Part shown: positions 52,584-61,908 of the stretch, piece after piece
Layout: each line of letters starts with the position of its first letter
How positions within the stretch are numbered: position 1 is the stretch's first letter
Assembly: GCF_002245895.1 (NCBI RefSeq)
Contig: NZ_NPJZ01000001.1
Coordinates: 2,454,501 to 2,518,500 of the forward strand
DNA: 64,000 bases
Reading direction: 5' to 3'
Source of the DNA: Rhodococcus sp. OK302
GTDB lineage: Bacteria > Actinomycetota > Actinomycetes > Mycobacteriales > Mycobacteriaceae
Notes under the pieces: generated by a model
Told to the model about the DNA's origin: nothing
Database searches by the model: none
What the model saw: the letters and a program-made list of their open reading frames with translations, nothing else
Made by a program: the position numbers and the translations under genes

Positions 52584-53941
52584 TCGAGGCTCCGTCAGTC
52601 CTGCGCCGCCGTGTGCTCGGACTTGTGTTCTTCGTTGTGCTGGCACTGTTTCTCGTCTTCACGATCGGAACATTCAACAAGGCGTTCAAGGAGGTCGTGA
52701 AAGTTGACCTCGTCACGGATTCCGTGGGAAATGCCTTGCCACCCAACGCCGATGTGAAGGTTCGTGGGTTGTTGGTGGGCGAGGTACGTTCGGCGTCAAC
52801 CACAGACGGCCAGGTAACTTCCGTTCTTGCGATCGACCCGGATAAAGCGGATCTGATCCCGTCCAACGTCACTGCCCGTCTACTTCCGAAGACGCTGTTC
52901 GGCGAGCGCTACGTGTCGTTGATCGTCCCGGAAGGGACTACGGCACCACCGATTTCGGCTGGAACCGTGCTTCATCAGGACAAGAGTGGCAACGCCGTCG
53001 AGGTGGGTGAAGTCCTCGACGGTTTGCTTCCCCTGCTGCAGGCAATTCCGCCGCAGGACCTCGCGAACACGCTCGGTTCACTTGCACAAGGACTTTCGGG
53101 GCGTGGCACCGAACTCGGATTCACCGTCGATCGACTCGAAGAGATCTTCCGAGAGGTCAACACCGAACTGCCTGCAGTCCAAGAAGACTTGCGCAAGTTC
53201 GCAGACTTCTCGCAGACGTACTCCGAAGCCGCGCCCGATGTGGTGAATGCTCTCGATAGTCTTCGGACTACCGGAACAACGGTGGTCGAGAAGAAGAATC
53301 AGGTAAACACCCTGCTGGCATCGTTGACTGTAACGTCCTCGAACACCGCAGCCTTCCTCGAAACCAACGCGTCGTCGATCATCACCTTGGCCGCTGACTC
53401 CACGGAAGCACTGCAGTTGTTGGCGCAGTACTCACCGACATTTGGGTGCACCTTCAAGGGATTCTCGGACGCGGCACCGGACGCAGCGCAGATCCTTTCG
53501 GTCGACGCACCCAATCCCGGTGTCCGTGCAAACATTCAGATCGTGAATCCGAAGGGGCGCTACCTGCCCAACCAGGACGAACCTCGGCTCGTGGATAACC
53601 GTGGACCGGTGTGCTACGACAACGTGACCGAACCCGGCATGCCTTTCCCGCAGTACCCCGGTGGTTCGTACGGTGACGGTTCCTACCAGGTTCCTTCGCG
53701 AAACGGTGGACCGGAAACCATGGAGTTCCTGCCGGCGCCGGCAGGCTCCGGACCCCAGATGTTCTCGACAAACAACAGCGGTCCCGTGCAGCAGGCCGGG
53801 TACGCCGGCTCGAAACTCGAAGAGGATACGTTGAAGGTGATTTACGGACAGGCTAATGGTGTTGCGCCGGAGAATGTTCCGTCGTGGACAACCATGGTCA
53901 GCGCTCCCGCCTTCGCCGGCGCGGAGGTGAGCTTCCAATGA
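52580..53941 (+). CDS. mceA: MCE family protein MceA
   Basis: 453 residues. One N-terminal transmembrane helix (LGLVFFVVLALFLVFTIGTF) is followed by the MCE domain (about 35-125; PPNADVKVRGLLVGEV, then TARLLPKTLFGERYV), helical repeats and a Pro/Gly-rich tail. Mce proteins form a hexameric tunnel that carries lipids through the periplasm-like space. Overlaps with neighbours by 4 bp on each side. The C-terminal tail is long and low-complexity, common for MceA. Confidence 0.93.
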   Translation: MIEAPSVLRRRVLGLVFFVVLALFLVFTIGTFNKAFKEVVKVDLVTDSVGNALPPNADVKVRGLLVGEVRSASTTDGQVTSVLAIDPDKADLIPSNVTARLLPKTLFGERYVSLIVPEGTTAPPISAGTVLHQDKSGNAVEVGEVLDGLLPLLQAIPPQDLANTLGSLAQGLSGRGTELGFTVDRLEEIFREVNTELPAVQEDLRKFADFSQTYSEAAPDVVNALDSLRTTGTTVVEKKNQVNTLLASLTVTSSNTAAFLETNASSIITLAADSTEALQLLAQYSPTFGCTFKGFSDAAPDAAQILSVDAPNPGVRANIQIVNPKGRYLPNQDEPRLVDNRGPVCYDNVTEPGMPFPQYPGGSYGDGSYQVPSRNGGPETMEFLPAPAGSGPQMFSTNNSGPVQQAGYAGSKLEEDTLKVIYGQANGVAPENVPSWTTMVSAPAFAGAEVSFQ

Positions 53942-55017
53942 GAGGTCTTGCAGCTCCGCTGACAAAACTCATCATCTTCATCGTCGTGACCATCTTGGCT
54001 ACGGGCTTGCTTGCAGCGAGTATCGCGAACCTCGGCGGAGGCGGCGGAACCAAGTTCAATGCCGTGTTTTCCGATGTCACGTCGTTGAACGAGGGCGACG
54101 AGGTTCGTATCGCCGGCGTTCGTGTCGGTCAGGTCGAGAAGATCGCGATCGTCAACGACAATCAGGCCGAAGTAGAGTTCTCGGTTTCCGATCGAGACTG
54201 GTTGCCGGCCAGTTCCATTGCCACGATCCGCTTCCGCAACCTTGTCGGTCAGCGATACATTTCTCTGGCGCAGGGGGAGGGAAGTCAGGGCAAGAAGCTG
54301 AACGCGGGCGACACGCTGCCACTCGATCAGACTCGTCCCGCCGTCAATCTCACGACGCTGTTCAACGGCTTCAAGCCGCTGTTCACCACACTCAGTGCTG
54401 AGGACGTGAACAAGCTCTCGTACCAGATCATCCAGGTTTTCCAGGGTGAGTCGGGAACGATCGGTGAACTAGTCCGCAACACAGCGAGTCTCACCAATAC
54501 AGTGGCAGACAAGGACGCAGTCATCGGGGCAGTCATCAAGAACCTCAACGATGTACTCGCGACGGTGAATGCGAATGACAAGAACCTGGATTCGCTCATC
54601 ATCAACACTCAACAACTGGTGACCGGATTGGCCAACGAGCGGGGTGTTGTCGGTTCCGCAGTCACCTCACTCGCGGGTCTGACCGACGCGACCGCCGATC
54701 TGTTGGAGCCGACGCGTCCCTCGATTCAGGGGTCGATCACCGCGCTCAACACGCTGGCGACAACTCTGAATCGTCGTAGTGACGATGTGAATTCGGTGCT
54801 GTCGACGTTGCCGGTCAAGCTCGAGAAGTTGGCGCGCGTGGCCAGCTACGGCTCGTGGTTCCAGTTCTATCTGTGCGGAATCGACATCATTGCCGGTCCC
54901 GGGCAGTCGACGTCGCTGAACTTGCCGACCGGGCTGCCTACCGTCAATCAGCCGATCTACACCAACGCGGCCACCCGATGCACTCAAGACGGAATCAAGG
55001 AGTTGCAGGGCCGATGA
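53938..55017 (+). CDS. mceB: MCE family protein MceB
   Basis: 359 residues from an ATG that overlaps the mceA stop. N-terminal transmembrane helix (LIIFIVVTILATGLLAASI), MCE domain (about 35-115; VTSLNEGDEVRIAGVRVGQV, FRNLVGQRYISLAQGEG), then long helical segments with Asn/Leu-rich repeats that form the tunnel. The C-terminus carries two cysteines (YLCGIDII, TRCTQDG) that may form a disulfide. Second subunit of the Mce importer. Confidence 0.93.
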   Translation: MRGLAAPLTKLIIFIVVTILATGLLAASIANLGGGGGTKFNAVFSDVTSLNEGDEVRIAGVRVGQVEKIAIVNDNQAEVEFSVSDRDWLPASSIATIRFRNLVGQRYISLAQGEGSQGKKLNAGDTLPLDQTRPAVNLTTLFNGFKPLFTTLSAEDVNKLSYQIIQVFQGESGTIGELVRNTASLTNTVADKDAVIGAVIKNLNDVLATVNANDKNLDSLIINTQQLVTGLANERGVVGSAVTSLAGLTDATADLLEPTRPSIQGSITALNTLATTLNRRSDDVNSVLSTLPVKLEKLARVASYGSWFQFYLCGIDIIAGPGQSTSLNLPTGLPTVNQPIYTNAATRCTQDGIKELQGR

Positions 55018-56009
55018 AAAAACGTCGCAGTCCGGCAATGGCCGGCGCCATCGGCATCTTCGTGGTGCTACTGGCAACTTTGTCCGCGTTCTTCCTTGAC
55101 TCGCTTCCATTCGTCGGTGCAGGTTCGTCGTACGCTGCCGAATTCACAGAAGCCGCCGGTCTCAAGCCCGGCAACGAGGTTCGTATCGCCGGCGTCAAGG
55201 TCGGCAAGGTAACGTCCGTCGACCTCGATGGCGATCGTGTGCTGGTGGACTTCAAGGTGAAGGACGCGTGGGTGGGGGACCAGACATCGGCGTCCATTCA
55301 GATCAAGACGATTTTGGGTCAGAAGTATCTTGCTCTCGATCCGCGTGGCACCGAGAACCTGGATCCGAAGGAACGGATTCCGCTGGCACGCACCACGTCT
55401 CCGTACGACGTCGTGCAGGCTTTCTCGGCAGCGTCCGACACGGTCGGTGAGATCGACACCGACCAGTTGGCCAAGAGCATGGAAACGCTGTCCGAGGCAT
55501 TCTCCGAGACCCCGGATGATGTCCGGGCCTCGCTCGACGGTGTGAGTCGGTTGTCGCAGACGATCGCGAGCCGCGACCAGGACTTGCAGAAGCTGTTCGA
55601 GGCAACCGGAAAGACTTCGCAGATCCTGGCTGACCGGAACGTCGAATTCACTCAGCTGATCAGGGACGGAGGATTGCTGGTGCAGGAGTTGAACAATCGC
55701 CAGCAGTCGATTTCGCAACTGCTCACCGGAACTCAGCGAGTGTCGCAGCAGCTCACCGGTCTTGTCCGTGACAACGAGGCGGCAATCGGACCGGCGTTGA
55801 CGCAACTCAACGGTGTCATCGACATTCTGGAAGCCAACAATGAGAGCTTGGACAAGGCGCTGAAGCTCTACGAACCCTTTATTCGCTTGTACGCCAACGT
55901 GGTCGGTAACGGTCGCTGGTTCGATCAGGTCGTCGTCAACCTTCTCCCGCCGGGTCTGCCGGACATTCCGGGTTACCGCGAACCGATGCGTACGTTGGGA
56001 GGCAACTGA
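55014..56009 (+). CDS. mceC: MCE family protein MceC
   Basis: 331 residues from an ATG overlapping the mceB stop by 4 bp. N-terminal helix (GAIGIFVVLLATLSAFFL), MCE domain (AAGLKPGNEVRIAGVKVGKV; SIQIKTILGQKYLALDPRG), and a helical C-terminal region. The end (NLLPPGLPDIPGYREPM) is proline-rich and shorter than in MceA. Third subunit of the importer. Its stop overlaps the next start by 1 bp (TGATG). Confidence 0.93.
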   Translation: MKKRRSPAMAGAIGIFVVLLATLSAFFLDSLPFVGAGSSYAAEFTEAAGLKPGNEVRIAGVKVGKVTSVDLDGDRVLVDFKVKDAWVGDQTSASIQIKTILGQKYLALDPRGTENLDPKERIPLARTTSPYDVVQAFSAASDTVGEIDTDQLAKSMETLSEAFSETPDDVRASLDGVSRLSQTIASRDQDLQKLFEATGKTSQILADRNVEFTQLIRDGGLLVQELNNRQQSISQLLTGTQRVSQQLTGLVRDNEAAIGPALTQLNGVIDILEANNESLDKALKLYEPFIRLYANVVGNGRWFDQVVVNLLPPGLPDIPGYREPMRTLGGN

Positions 56010-57256
56010 TGGCTGACACTGCAGAAGCCGGCACCGGCTCCCGGAAGCGTTTTTTTGCAATAGTCGCTGCGGCGTTAATCGGTGTGCTGGTTATCGTCGG
56101 GGGCCTGTGGTGGGTGTTGACCCGTGCCGGCACAACCACGATTACGGCATACTTCGACAAGTCGATCGGAATTTACGACGGTTCCGACATTCGAGTTCTC
56201 GGCGTCAAGGTCGGCAGCGTCACGTCGGTCGAACCGCAGGGTGACCAGGTCAAGGTCGAAATGCGAGTCGATCGTGGGATCGATATCCCGGCGGATGCCA
56301 ACGCGGCACAGATCACGCCGTCGGTGGTTGCCGACCGCTACATTCAGTTGACGCCCGTCTTCACCGGCGGCGACAAGATGGCGAGCGGCTCGGAGATCCC
56401 GATCGAGCGAACTGCGACGCCGGTCGAGGTCGACCAGTTGTATGCCAGCATCAACGACCTCTCGTCGGCGCTCGGTCCGGAAGGCGCGAACAAGGACGGT
56501 GCGCTCTCGAAGTTCGTGGAGACCGGCGCAGCCAACCTGGACGGAAACGGACTTGCCTTGGGAGAGAGCATCACCCAGCTGTCCGACGCGGCCCGCACCT
56601 TGAACGACTCGCGAGACAACATCTCGATCACGATCAAGAACCTCAATACTTTTGTCGGAGCGTTGGCAACCAACGACCAGCAAGTGCGCCAGTTCAATAC
56701 GCAGTTGTCCGACCTCACCGGTTTTCTGGCCGGCGAGCACGAGGATCTGGGCGCCGCTCTGAACCAGTTGTCGTTGGCTCTCGGTGACGTCGCGAAGTTC
56801 GTGGCAGACAACCGAGATCAGTTGGTGACCACCGTAGACGGTTTGGTCGCACCGACTCAGACGTTGGCGAACAACAAGGAAGGGCTGGCAAATACCTTGA
56901 CCATGTTGCCGCTTGCGATCTCCAACCTCGTGAACTCGTACGACGCCGAAGCTGGTGTTCTGGCTTCACGTTTGGCATTCCCCGACCTGGAGAATCCGGC
57001 CGCTGTGTTGTGCAAGCTGATGGATGTCGGCAAGTTACTTCCCGGTGATCCGCGATTCGAGCAGTTGGGACGGCAGATGCAACCGGCAATCGATCAGTGC
57101 GCCGGCGTTGCAGCGATGTCGGATGCGGCAGAGAAGGCGAAGAACCTGAATCTTCCCTTCGGGATTCTGGCCGGTCCGGAGCGGCAGACCCAGGTAGTTC
57201 CGGGCACAGTACCCGGTGTTGTGTCACCGCGACTGACCAGCGGGGAGGGCGAGTGA
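56009..57256 (+). CDS. mceD: MCE family protein MceD
   Basis: 415 residues. N-terminal helix (FFAIVAAALIGVLVIVGGLW), MCE domain (DKSIGIYDGSDIRVLGVKVG; QITPSVVADRYIQLTPVF), then helices. Two cysteines in AVLCKLMDV and IDQCAGV near residues 334-370 may pair. The stop overlaps the mceE start by 4 bp. Fourth subunit of the importer. Confidence 0.93.
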   Translation: MADTAEAGTGSRKRFFAIVAAALIGVLVIVGGLWWVLTRAGTTTITAYFDKSIGIYDGSDIRVLGVKVGSVTSVEPQGDQVKVEMRVDRGIDIPADANAAQITPSVVADRYIQLTPVFTGGDKMASGSEIPIERTATPVEVDQLYASINDLSSALGPEGANKDGALSKFVETGAANLDGNGLALGESITQLSDAARTLNDSRDNISITIKNLNTFVGALATNDQQVRQFNTQLSDLTGFLAGEHEDLGAALNQLSLALGDVAKFVADNRDQLVTTVDGLVAPTQTLANNKEGLANTLTMLPLAISNLVNSYDAEAGVLASRLAFPDLENPAAVLCKLMDVGKLLPGDPRFEQLGRQMQPAIDQCAGVAAMSDAAEKAKNLNLPFGILAGPERQTQVVPGTVPGVVSPRLTSGEGE

Positions 57257-58527
57257 AGCGCACATTGATTGTGGGTGCGGGCCTCTGCGCGGTGTTGCTC
57301 GGCGCCACGGCCTGCTCGTCGGAAGGCATCTACGCCGTTCCGCTTCCGGGTGGACCCGACGTCGGATCGGATCCCATGAACGTGACCATCCAGTTCGACG
57401 ACGTCCTGGATCTTGTTCCGCAGTCTGCTGTCAAGGTTGACGGTGTTCCGGTCGGCCGGGTCGAGAAGGTGACGGTCGGTCCGGACGGTTGGACTGCCGA
57501 CGTGAAAATCATCTTGGATTCTTCGGTTGACCTGCCGGCCAATGCCGTTGCGGCAGTGGAACAGACCAATCTGCTCGGCGAGAAGTTCATTCAGCTTTCG
57601 GCTCCGCCCAGTGGAGCGGACACAACGGCGAAATTGGCTAATGGTGACCTGATCACGCTGGATCGGACGCGTCATGCCACCGAGATCGAACAGGTGCTCG
57701 GCGCATTGTCATTGCTGCTAAACGGCGGCGGCGTCGGTCAATTGCAGCCCATCGTGCAGGAACTCGGCGCTGCCTTCGACGGGCGTGAAGGAAAGACGAG
57801 AAGTCTTCTGGAACAGGCAAACACGCTGATCGGTGGATTGAACGAGCAGCGCGACGACATTACCCGGGCCCTGGACGGGCTCGATATTCTGTCCACTCGT
57901 GTCAACGATCAGAATGAGAAGATCAGCAAGATTCTCGAGGAATTGCCTGTTGCGACACAGGTTCTCAACGAGCAGCGTCCGCAGTTGACGCAGATGCTCA
58001 CGCAGGTCGATCGTCTCGGAACTGTAGGCACTGATGTCCTCACTGCGTCGAAGAACGACCTGATCGCGGACCTGCAGGCATTGCGGCCGACGCTGCAGGC
58101 GTTAGCAGATTCGGGTGACGATTTTGTGGGCGCACTTCCGTTCCTCCCGACCTTCCCGTTCCCCGACGGCGTCGAGAAGATCACTCAGGGTGGATCCGTG
58201 AACCTCTTCCTGGTGGTCGACTTGCAGATCGGCAACACACTTTCCGGACTCGGTGTCGGACAGGGAGATCCCGAGTATCGCCAACCGAAGTTCGGTGACC
58301 CCAAACCGGTGGTCGATCCGTCCAACCCCTACTACAACGGGAATGGTCCACGGCCAGGTTGGCCGACGGTCTCACTCCTCCCGATCGCGCCGATCCTGCC
58401 GCAGTTGCCGGTGGTCGCCGCATTGCCGGTGGCGCCGACAGGTGACGCGGTTGCTCCTGCCGCGAACGGCCCGCTCAACCCCATCCAGGGAATGCTGGAT
58501 CAGTTCGGAATCGGTGGTGGACAATGA
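57253..58527 (+). CDS. mceE: MCE family lipoprotein MceE (LprK-like)
   Basis: 424 residues from a GTG. Unlike the other Mce subunits it has a lipoprotein signal (lipobox GATAC, Cys about residue 21) as in LprK-type MceE proteins. The MCE domain follows (LVPQSAVKVDGVPVGRVEKV; QTNLLGEKFIQLSAPP) and the C-terminus is Pro-rich. Fifth subunit. The stop overlaps the mceF start by 4 bp. Confidence 0.93.
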   Translation: MKRTLIVGAGLCAVLLGATACSSEGIYAVPLPGGPDVGSDPMNVTIQFDDVLDLVPQSAVKVDGVPVGRVEKVTVGPDGWTADVKIILDSSVDLPANAVAAVEQTNLLGEKFIQLSAPPSGADTTAKLANGDLITLDRTRHATEIEQVLGALSLLLNGGGVGQLQPIVQELGAAFDGREGKTRSLLEQANTLIGGLNEQRDDITRALDGLDILSTRVNDQNEKISKILEELPVATQVLNEQRPQLTQMLTQVDRLGTVGTDVLTASKNDLIADLQALRPTLQALADSGDDFVGALPFLPTFPFPDGVEKITQGGSVNLFLVVDLQIGNTLSGLGVGQGDPEYRQPKFGDPKPVVDPSNPYYNGNGPRPGWPTVSLLPIAPILPQLPVVAALPVAPTGDAVAPAANGPLNPIQGMLDQFGIGGGQ

Positions 58528-59771
58528 GATCAGCTCTGGTCAGATGGCAGCTCGTCGGCTTCGTGCTGGTTGCGCTTTTCGGTCTCGTCTATGTGGGCGC
58601 GAAGTACGTACGTCTCGACAATCTGATGGGTTTCGGTCAGTACACGGTCAAGACGGAATTGGCGACGTCCGGCGGAATCTTCACCAACGCCGAGGTCACG
58701 TACCGAGGTGTGCCGGTGGGACGCGTCGGCGATATGTCGTTGACGTCCAACGGTATCGAGGTCGATCTGATGATCGACAGCAGTGCCCCACAGATTCCGG
58801 CGTCCACGAAGGCAGTGGTGGCCAACCGCTCGGCTATCGGCGAGCAGTTCGTGGATTTGATTCCTGACACCGATCAGGGTCCGTTCCTCGAGGACGGATC
58901 CGTGATCGCGGTGGGTGACACCACGACGCCGATTCCGGTGGAAGAGGTGCTGGGCAGCGCCAACGGTTTGGTGCATTCCGTTCCGGTCGACGCACTCCAC
59001 ACCGTCGCGGTCGAGTTGGGCGCAGCGTTCAACGGTAAGGGTGAAGACATCCAGGTCCTCGCAGATTCGCTGTCCGGTCTCTCTCAGTCCGGATTGGACA
59101 CGCTGCCACAGACTCTCGGACTGATCCGAGACAGTGAGACTGTGCTCACGACGCAGTCGGATCAGTCGTCGGCGATCAAGCAGTTCAGTGCTGATCTTGA
59201 TATTGTTGCCGCACAACTGCGTACGAGCGACCCCGACATCAGGCGTTTGATCGACAACGGCATCCCCGCGAGCGATCAGATCGGGGCGCTCATCAACGAG
59301 GGCGGTCCGTCGCTGACCACCGACCTCACCAATCTTGCGGCGACCACCAAAACCTTGGCCCCACGCGCGATTGCATTGCAACCGTTCTTGATCTTCCTGC
59401 CGGGCTTGGCAGCGGCGGCCCCGACAGTGGCTCCGGGTGACGGAACCGTGCATCAGGGGTTGGTGCTCGAGACCAACAATCCGCTCTCGTGCACAGTCGG
59501 ATACGAAGGCACGATGGCAATCATCAACGACATGAAGCGCAAGGACCCGAACTTCGACGACACACAGCAGGACTTCCCGTTGAACACGGCCGCGTCGTGT
59601 GAGGTTCCATTGGGTAGCGAGACCGGCGTCCGAAGCGCCAACCGGGTAATCTACGCCGATCCAGACACGATCCAGCCGTGGGATTTCAAGCCGAAGGTAG
59701 ACCCGGACAAACTGAACCTCAATCCGATCGCGACTCAGTTGGCGCCGTTGGTCGGAGTTACGCCCAAGTAA
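58524..59771 (+). CDS. mceF: MCE family protein MceF
   Basis: 415 residues. N-terminal helix (WQLVGFVLVALFGLVYVGA), MCE domain (TNAEVTYRGVPVGRVGDMSL; ANRSAIGEQFVDLIPDTD), then the helical region and a C-terminal tail with two cysteines (NPLSCTVGYE and AASCEVPLG). Last of the six Mce subunits. A 105-bp gap follows with no strong hairpin, so the Mce-associated genes may be read through. Confidence 0.93.
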   Translation: MRSALVRWQLVGFVLVALFGLVYVGAKYVRLDNLMGFGQYTVKTELATSGGIFTNAEVTYRGVPVGRVGDMSLTSNGIEVDLMIDSSAPQIPASTKAVVANRSAIGEQFVDLIPDTDQGPFLEDGSVIAVGDTTTPIPVEEVLGSANGLVHSVPVDALHTVAVELGAAFNGKGEDIQVLADSLSGLSQSGLDTLPQTLGLIRDSETVLTTQSDQSSAIKQFSADLDIVAAQLRTSDPDIRRLIDNGIPASDQIGALINEGGPSLTTDLTNLAATTKTLAPRAIALQPFLIFLPGLAAAAPTVAPGDGTVHQGLVLETNNPLSCTVGYEGTMAIINDMKRKDPNFDDTQQDFPLNTAASCEVPLGSETGVRSANRVIYADPDTIQPWDFKPKVDPDKLNLNPIATQLAPLVGVTPK

Positions 59772-59876
59772 TCCGCGTGCGAGGTATCGGAGTCTGTGCA
59801 GCTCAGGCAACTTCAGTTGTGGCAGTTGAGAGTTCGTGGCCACAGTCTGGGCAATACAGTTAAGTAGGGTTGTGAC

Positions 59877-60539
59877 GTGATTCAGAAAAACAGTTCGAAG
59901 GGGTCGACAGCTCCGCTTGTTGCGGTCGGTGTTCTCCTCCTGGTGGCACTTGTTGCGCTCGGTGTGTTCGGTGTCGGGTATTTCAAGGCACGCAACGTTG
60001 CCGAGATTCGCGACGAGGCATTGGTAGGGGCTCAGCAAGTTGCGATCAATCTCAACAATGCCGACGCCGCCAATCTCGATGCCTCGATCGCGAACATGCG
60101 GTCATCGGTAACCGGAGACGAGATGACAACGTATCTGCAGACCGTTCAGGACTCCATCACGGATGAATTGCGGAACTCCGGATCCAAAGCGGACACGGAG
60201 GTCGTGCAGGCCGCACTCTCCGAACTCAATACGGACGATCGGACTGCAACGGCGCTTGTCGTCGTGAAGGTGACCACCACCCAGGGCAACCAGTATGTGA
60301 AGAATCAGCTCGGCATGCGGCTGGGCATGGTCGAGGTGGACGGTGTCTGGAAGGCCCAGTCGGCTGAACCGATCGGCAACCGGGTGGATCTGGATTCGGG
60401 AACGCTGCCGGGCACTGATGGTTCCGCGGGTTCCGCGCCGGCTTCTGGTGCACCGACAGTCCCCGGTGTGCCGACATCTCCTGATGCCGTGACCCCAGCG
60501 CCGGCGCCGAGCGAAGGCGGCGATACCGGTGGTCAGTAG
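59877..60539 (+). CDS. Mce-associated membrane protein (Mas) 1
   Basis: 220 residues from a GTG. One N-terminal transmembrane helix (TAPLVAVGVLLLVALVALGV) is followed by an extracytoplasmic NTF2-like domain (about 60-160; SVTGDEMTTYLQTVQDSI, TTQGNQYVKNQLGMRLGMVE) and a Pro/Ser/Gly-rich tail. Such proteins follow mce operons in actinobacteria and stabilise the importer. Function inferred from position and fold. Confidence 0.85.
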   Translation: MIQKNSSKGSTAPLVAVGVLLLVALVALGVFGVGYFKARNVAEIRDEALVGAQQVAINLNNADAANLDASIANMRSSVTGDEMTTYLQTVQDSITDELRNSGSKADTEVVQAALSELNTDDRTATALVVVKVTTTQGNQYVKNQLGMRLGMVEVDGVWKAQSAEPIGNRVDLDSGTLPGTDGSAGSAPASGAPTVPGVPTSPDAVTPAPAPSEGGDTGGQ

Positions 60540-60611
60540 TCACCCGACCCGGTCTGCAGCGTCAGGACCGAATTCGCGGATCTGTTCAGTCCTTCGAAGG
60601 AGAAGCGCGTA

Positions 60612-61451
60612 ATGCCGCCCAAGCGCAAAGCCGGGATGCCGCCGGTCAATCCGAACCGACGGCCGAAGATCGCCGGATCAGCCCGCTCGCTGAACGTCCC
60701 GACAGGGACGTCGGGTACCGAACCCGTCGAGGCTGAGGCAATCGAGAAGACATCACCTTCAGTCGAGACGCCGGCTGAAGTAACACCGACCGTCGAGGCA
60801 ACACCGACCGTCGAGGTTCCGAAAACAAGCCTTAAGAAGAGCCAGGCGCCTCAGCCGGCTGAATCGACCCAGGACGAGGTCTCGGCTGATGCTCCGTCCG
60901 AGCCCCAGGCGGGGGAGGCCGTGGCGGAAACCACTGAATCTTCCGTGGCCGAGCATTCGAGTCGAAGCCAGTGGGGTCTCGTCGCGGGGGTCGGGGCGGC
61001 CGCAGTGGTGGTCGCGGTGTTCGCCGGCCTCGCGTTCTTCAAAGTGGGCGTACAGATGGACGACGTTGCTTGGGTGGACGAGGGCGCAACGGCGGAAGTG
61101 CTGCGGATTACGCCTCCGGCGTTGGAAGCCGTGTTCACATTTGCTCCCGATACCTTCGACGCTGATTTCGACAAGGGCGTACAGGGGCTCAATCAAGCCA
61201 TGCGCGACCAGTTGACTCAGTACAAGGACACACAGAAGGCCGGCGTCGAACAGACGCAGACGGCGACTACAGCGGACGTCACGGAGATCGGCATTACGCG
61301 GCTCGAAGAGGACCGGGCGCAGTTGCTCGCTCAGTTGAACGTGAGTTCGACCCAGAGTGGAGTGGCAGCCGGTTCGCGGTCGGGGATGGTTGTCGTCAGC
61401 TTGGAGAAGCAGGACGGGAACTGGCTGATCTCGGAGATCAAGGATCGCTAG
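60612..61451 (+). CDS. Mce-associated membrane protein (Mas) 2
   Basis: 279 residues. A long polar cytoplasmic part (about 1-118) with repeats of the type PTVEATPTVEVPK is followed by one transmembrane helix (LVAGVGAAAVVVAVFAGLAFF) and an extracytoplasmic domain (about 145-279; ALEAVFTFAPDTFDADFDKG, SGMVVVSLEKQDGNWLISEI). The domain resembles that of the preceding Mas protein. AAGGAGAAG lies before the ATG. It is the last gene of the mce unit, followed at once by a hairpin terminator. Confidence 0.85.
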   Translation: MPPKRKAGMPPVNPNRRPKIAGSARSLNVPTGTSGTEPVEAEAIEKTSPSVETPAEVTPTVEATPTVEVPKTSLKKSQAPQPAESTQDEVSADAPSEPQAGEAVAETTESSVAEHSSRSQWGLVAGVGAAAVVVAVFAGLAFFKVGVQMDDVAWVDEGATAEVLRITPPALEAVFTFAPDTFDADFDKGVQGLNQAMRDQLTQYKDTQKAGVEQTQTATTADVTEIGITRLEEDRAQLLAQLNVSSTQSGVAAGSRSGMVVVSLEKQDGNWLISEIKDR

Positions 61452-61470
61452 AGTCCTGGCGATGTTCGAG

Positions 61471-61508
61471 AATCTGGACCGGAGTGGAAATTCCGGTCCA
61501 GATTTTTC
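61471..61508 (+). terminator. terminator after the mce operon
   Basis: A 13-bp perfect stem (61471-61483 with 61492-61504, 8-nt loop) is followed by TTTTTC. It lies 20 bp after the last Mce-associated gene and separates the operon from rpoB. Confidence 0.9.
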
Positions 61509-61908
61509 ATTTCCAGGCTAAGGTCTCGGTACAATGTCCCGGATGTGTTCGAATCCTCGTTAATCTGATGTTCGAATACCGCGACACGCCCTGGCGCTCT
61601 TGACGCAACGGGCCGCAAGGTCCAGTCTGATCGGTGAACACGCGCAGACCCTGGATCGACGGCCTACGCCAGTACCTGAATCTGACCCCTCCGTACACCC
61701 GACTCGACATTTCCTGAGTAAGGGTGTACTTTTGGACGTTGCGCTGGCTGCCTCCTGTCCACCCCTCGTCTCAACCGCTGCGAAGTCAAGAACTTCTTGC
61801 TTTCTGCGACGGGTTTCGTTCGGGTTGTAACCAGCGAAATTCGAAGCAGATACAGCGGCGGTCGCAACAGTACGGAGCGGCCCGCGTGAGGTGCTGGAAG
61901 GACGCATC
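61509..61908 (+). promoter_or_regulatory. rpoB upstream region (promoter/leader), 400 bp without a gene
   Basis: No convincing coding sequence on either strand. The region should carry the rpoB promoter(s) and a long leader. I can name GGAAGGA (61897-61903) as the ribosome-binding site of rpoB. The motif GTAAGGGTGTACTTTTGGACG (around 61719-61740) stands out as a non-coding, pyrimidine/purine-biased stretch, but I cannot assign -35/-10 boxes. Confidence 0.4.
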
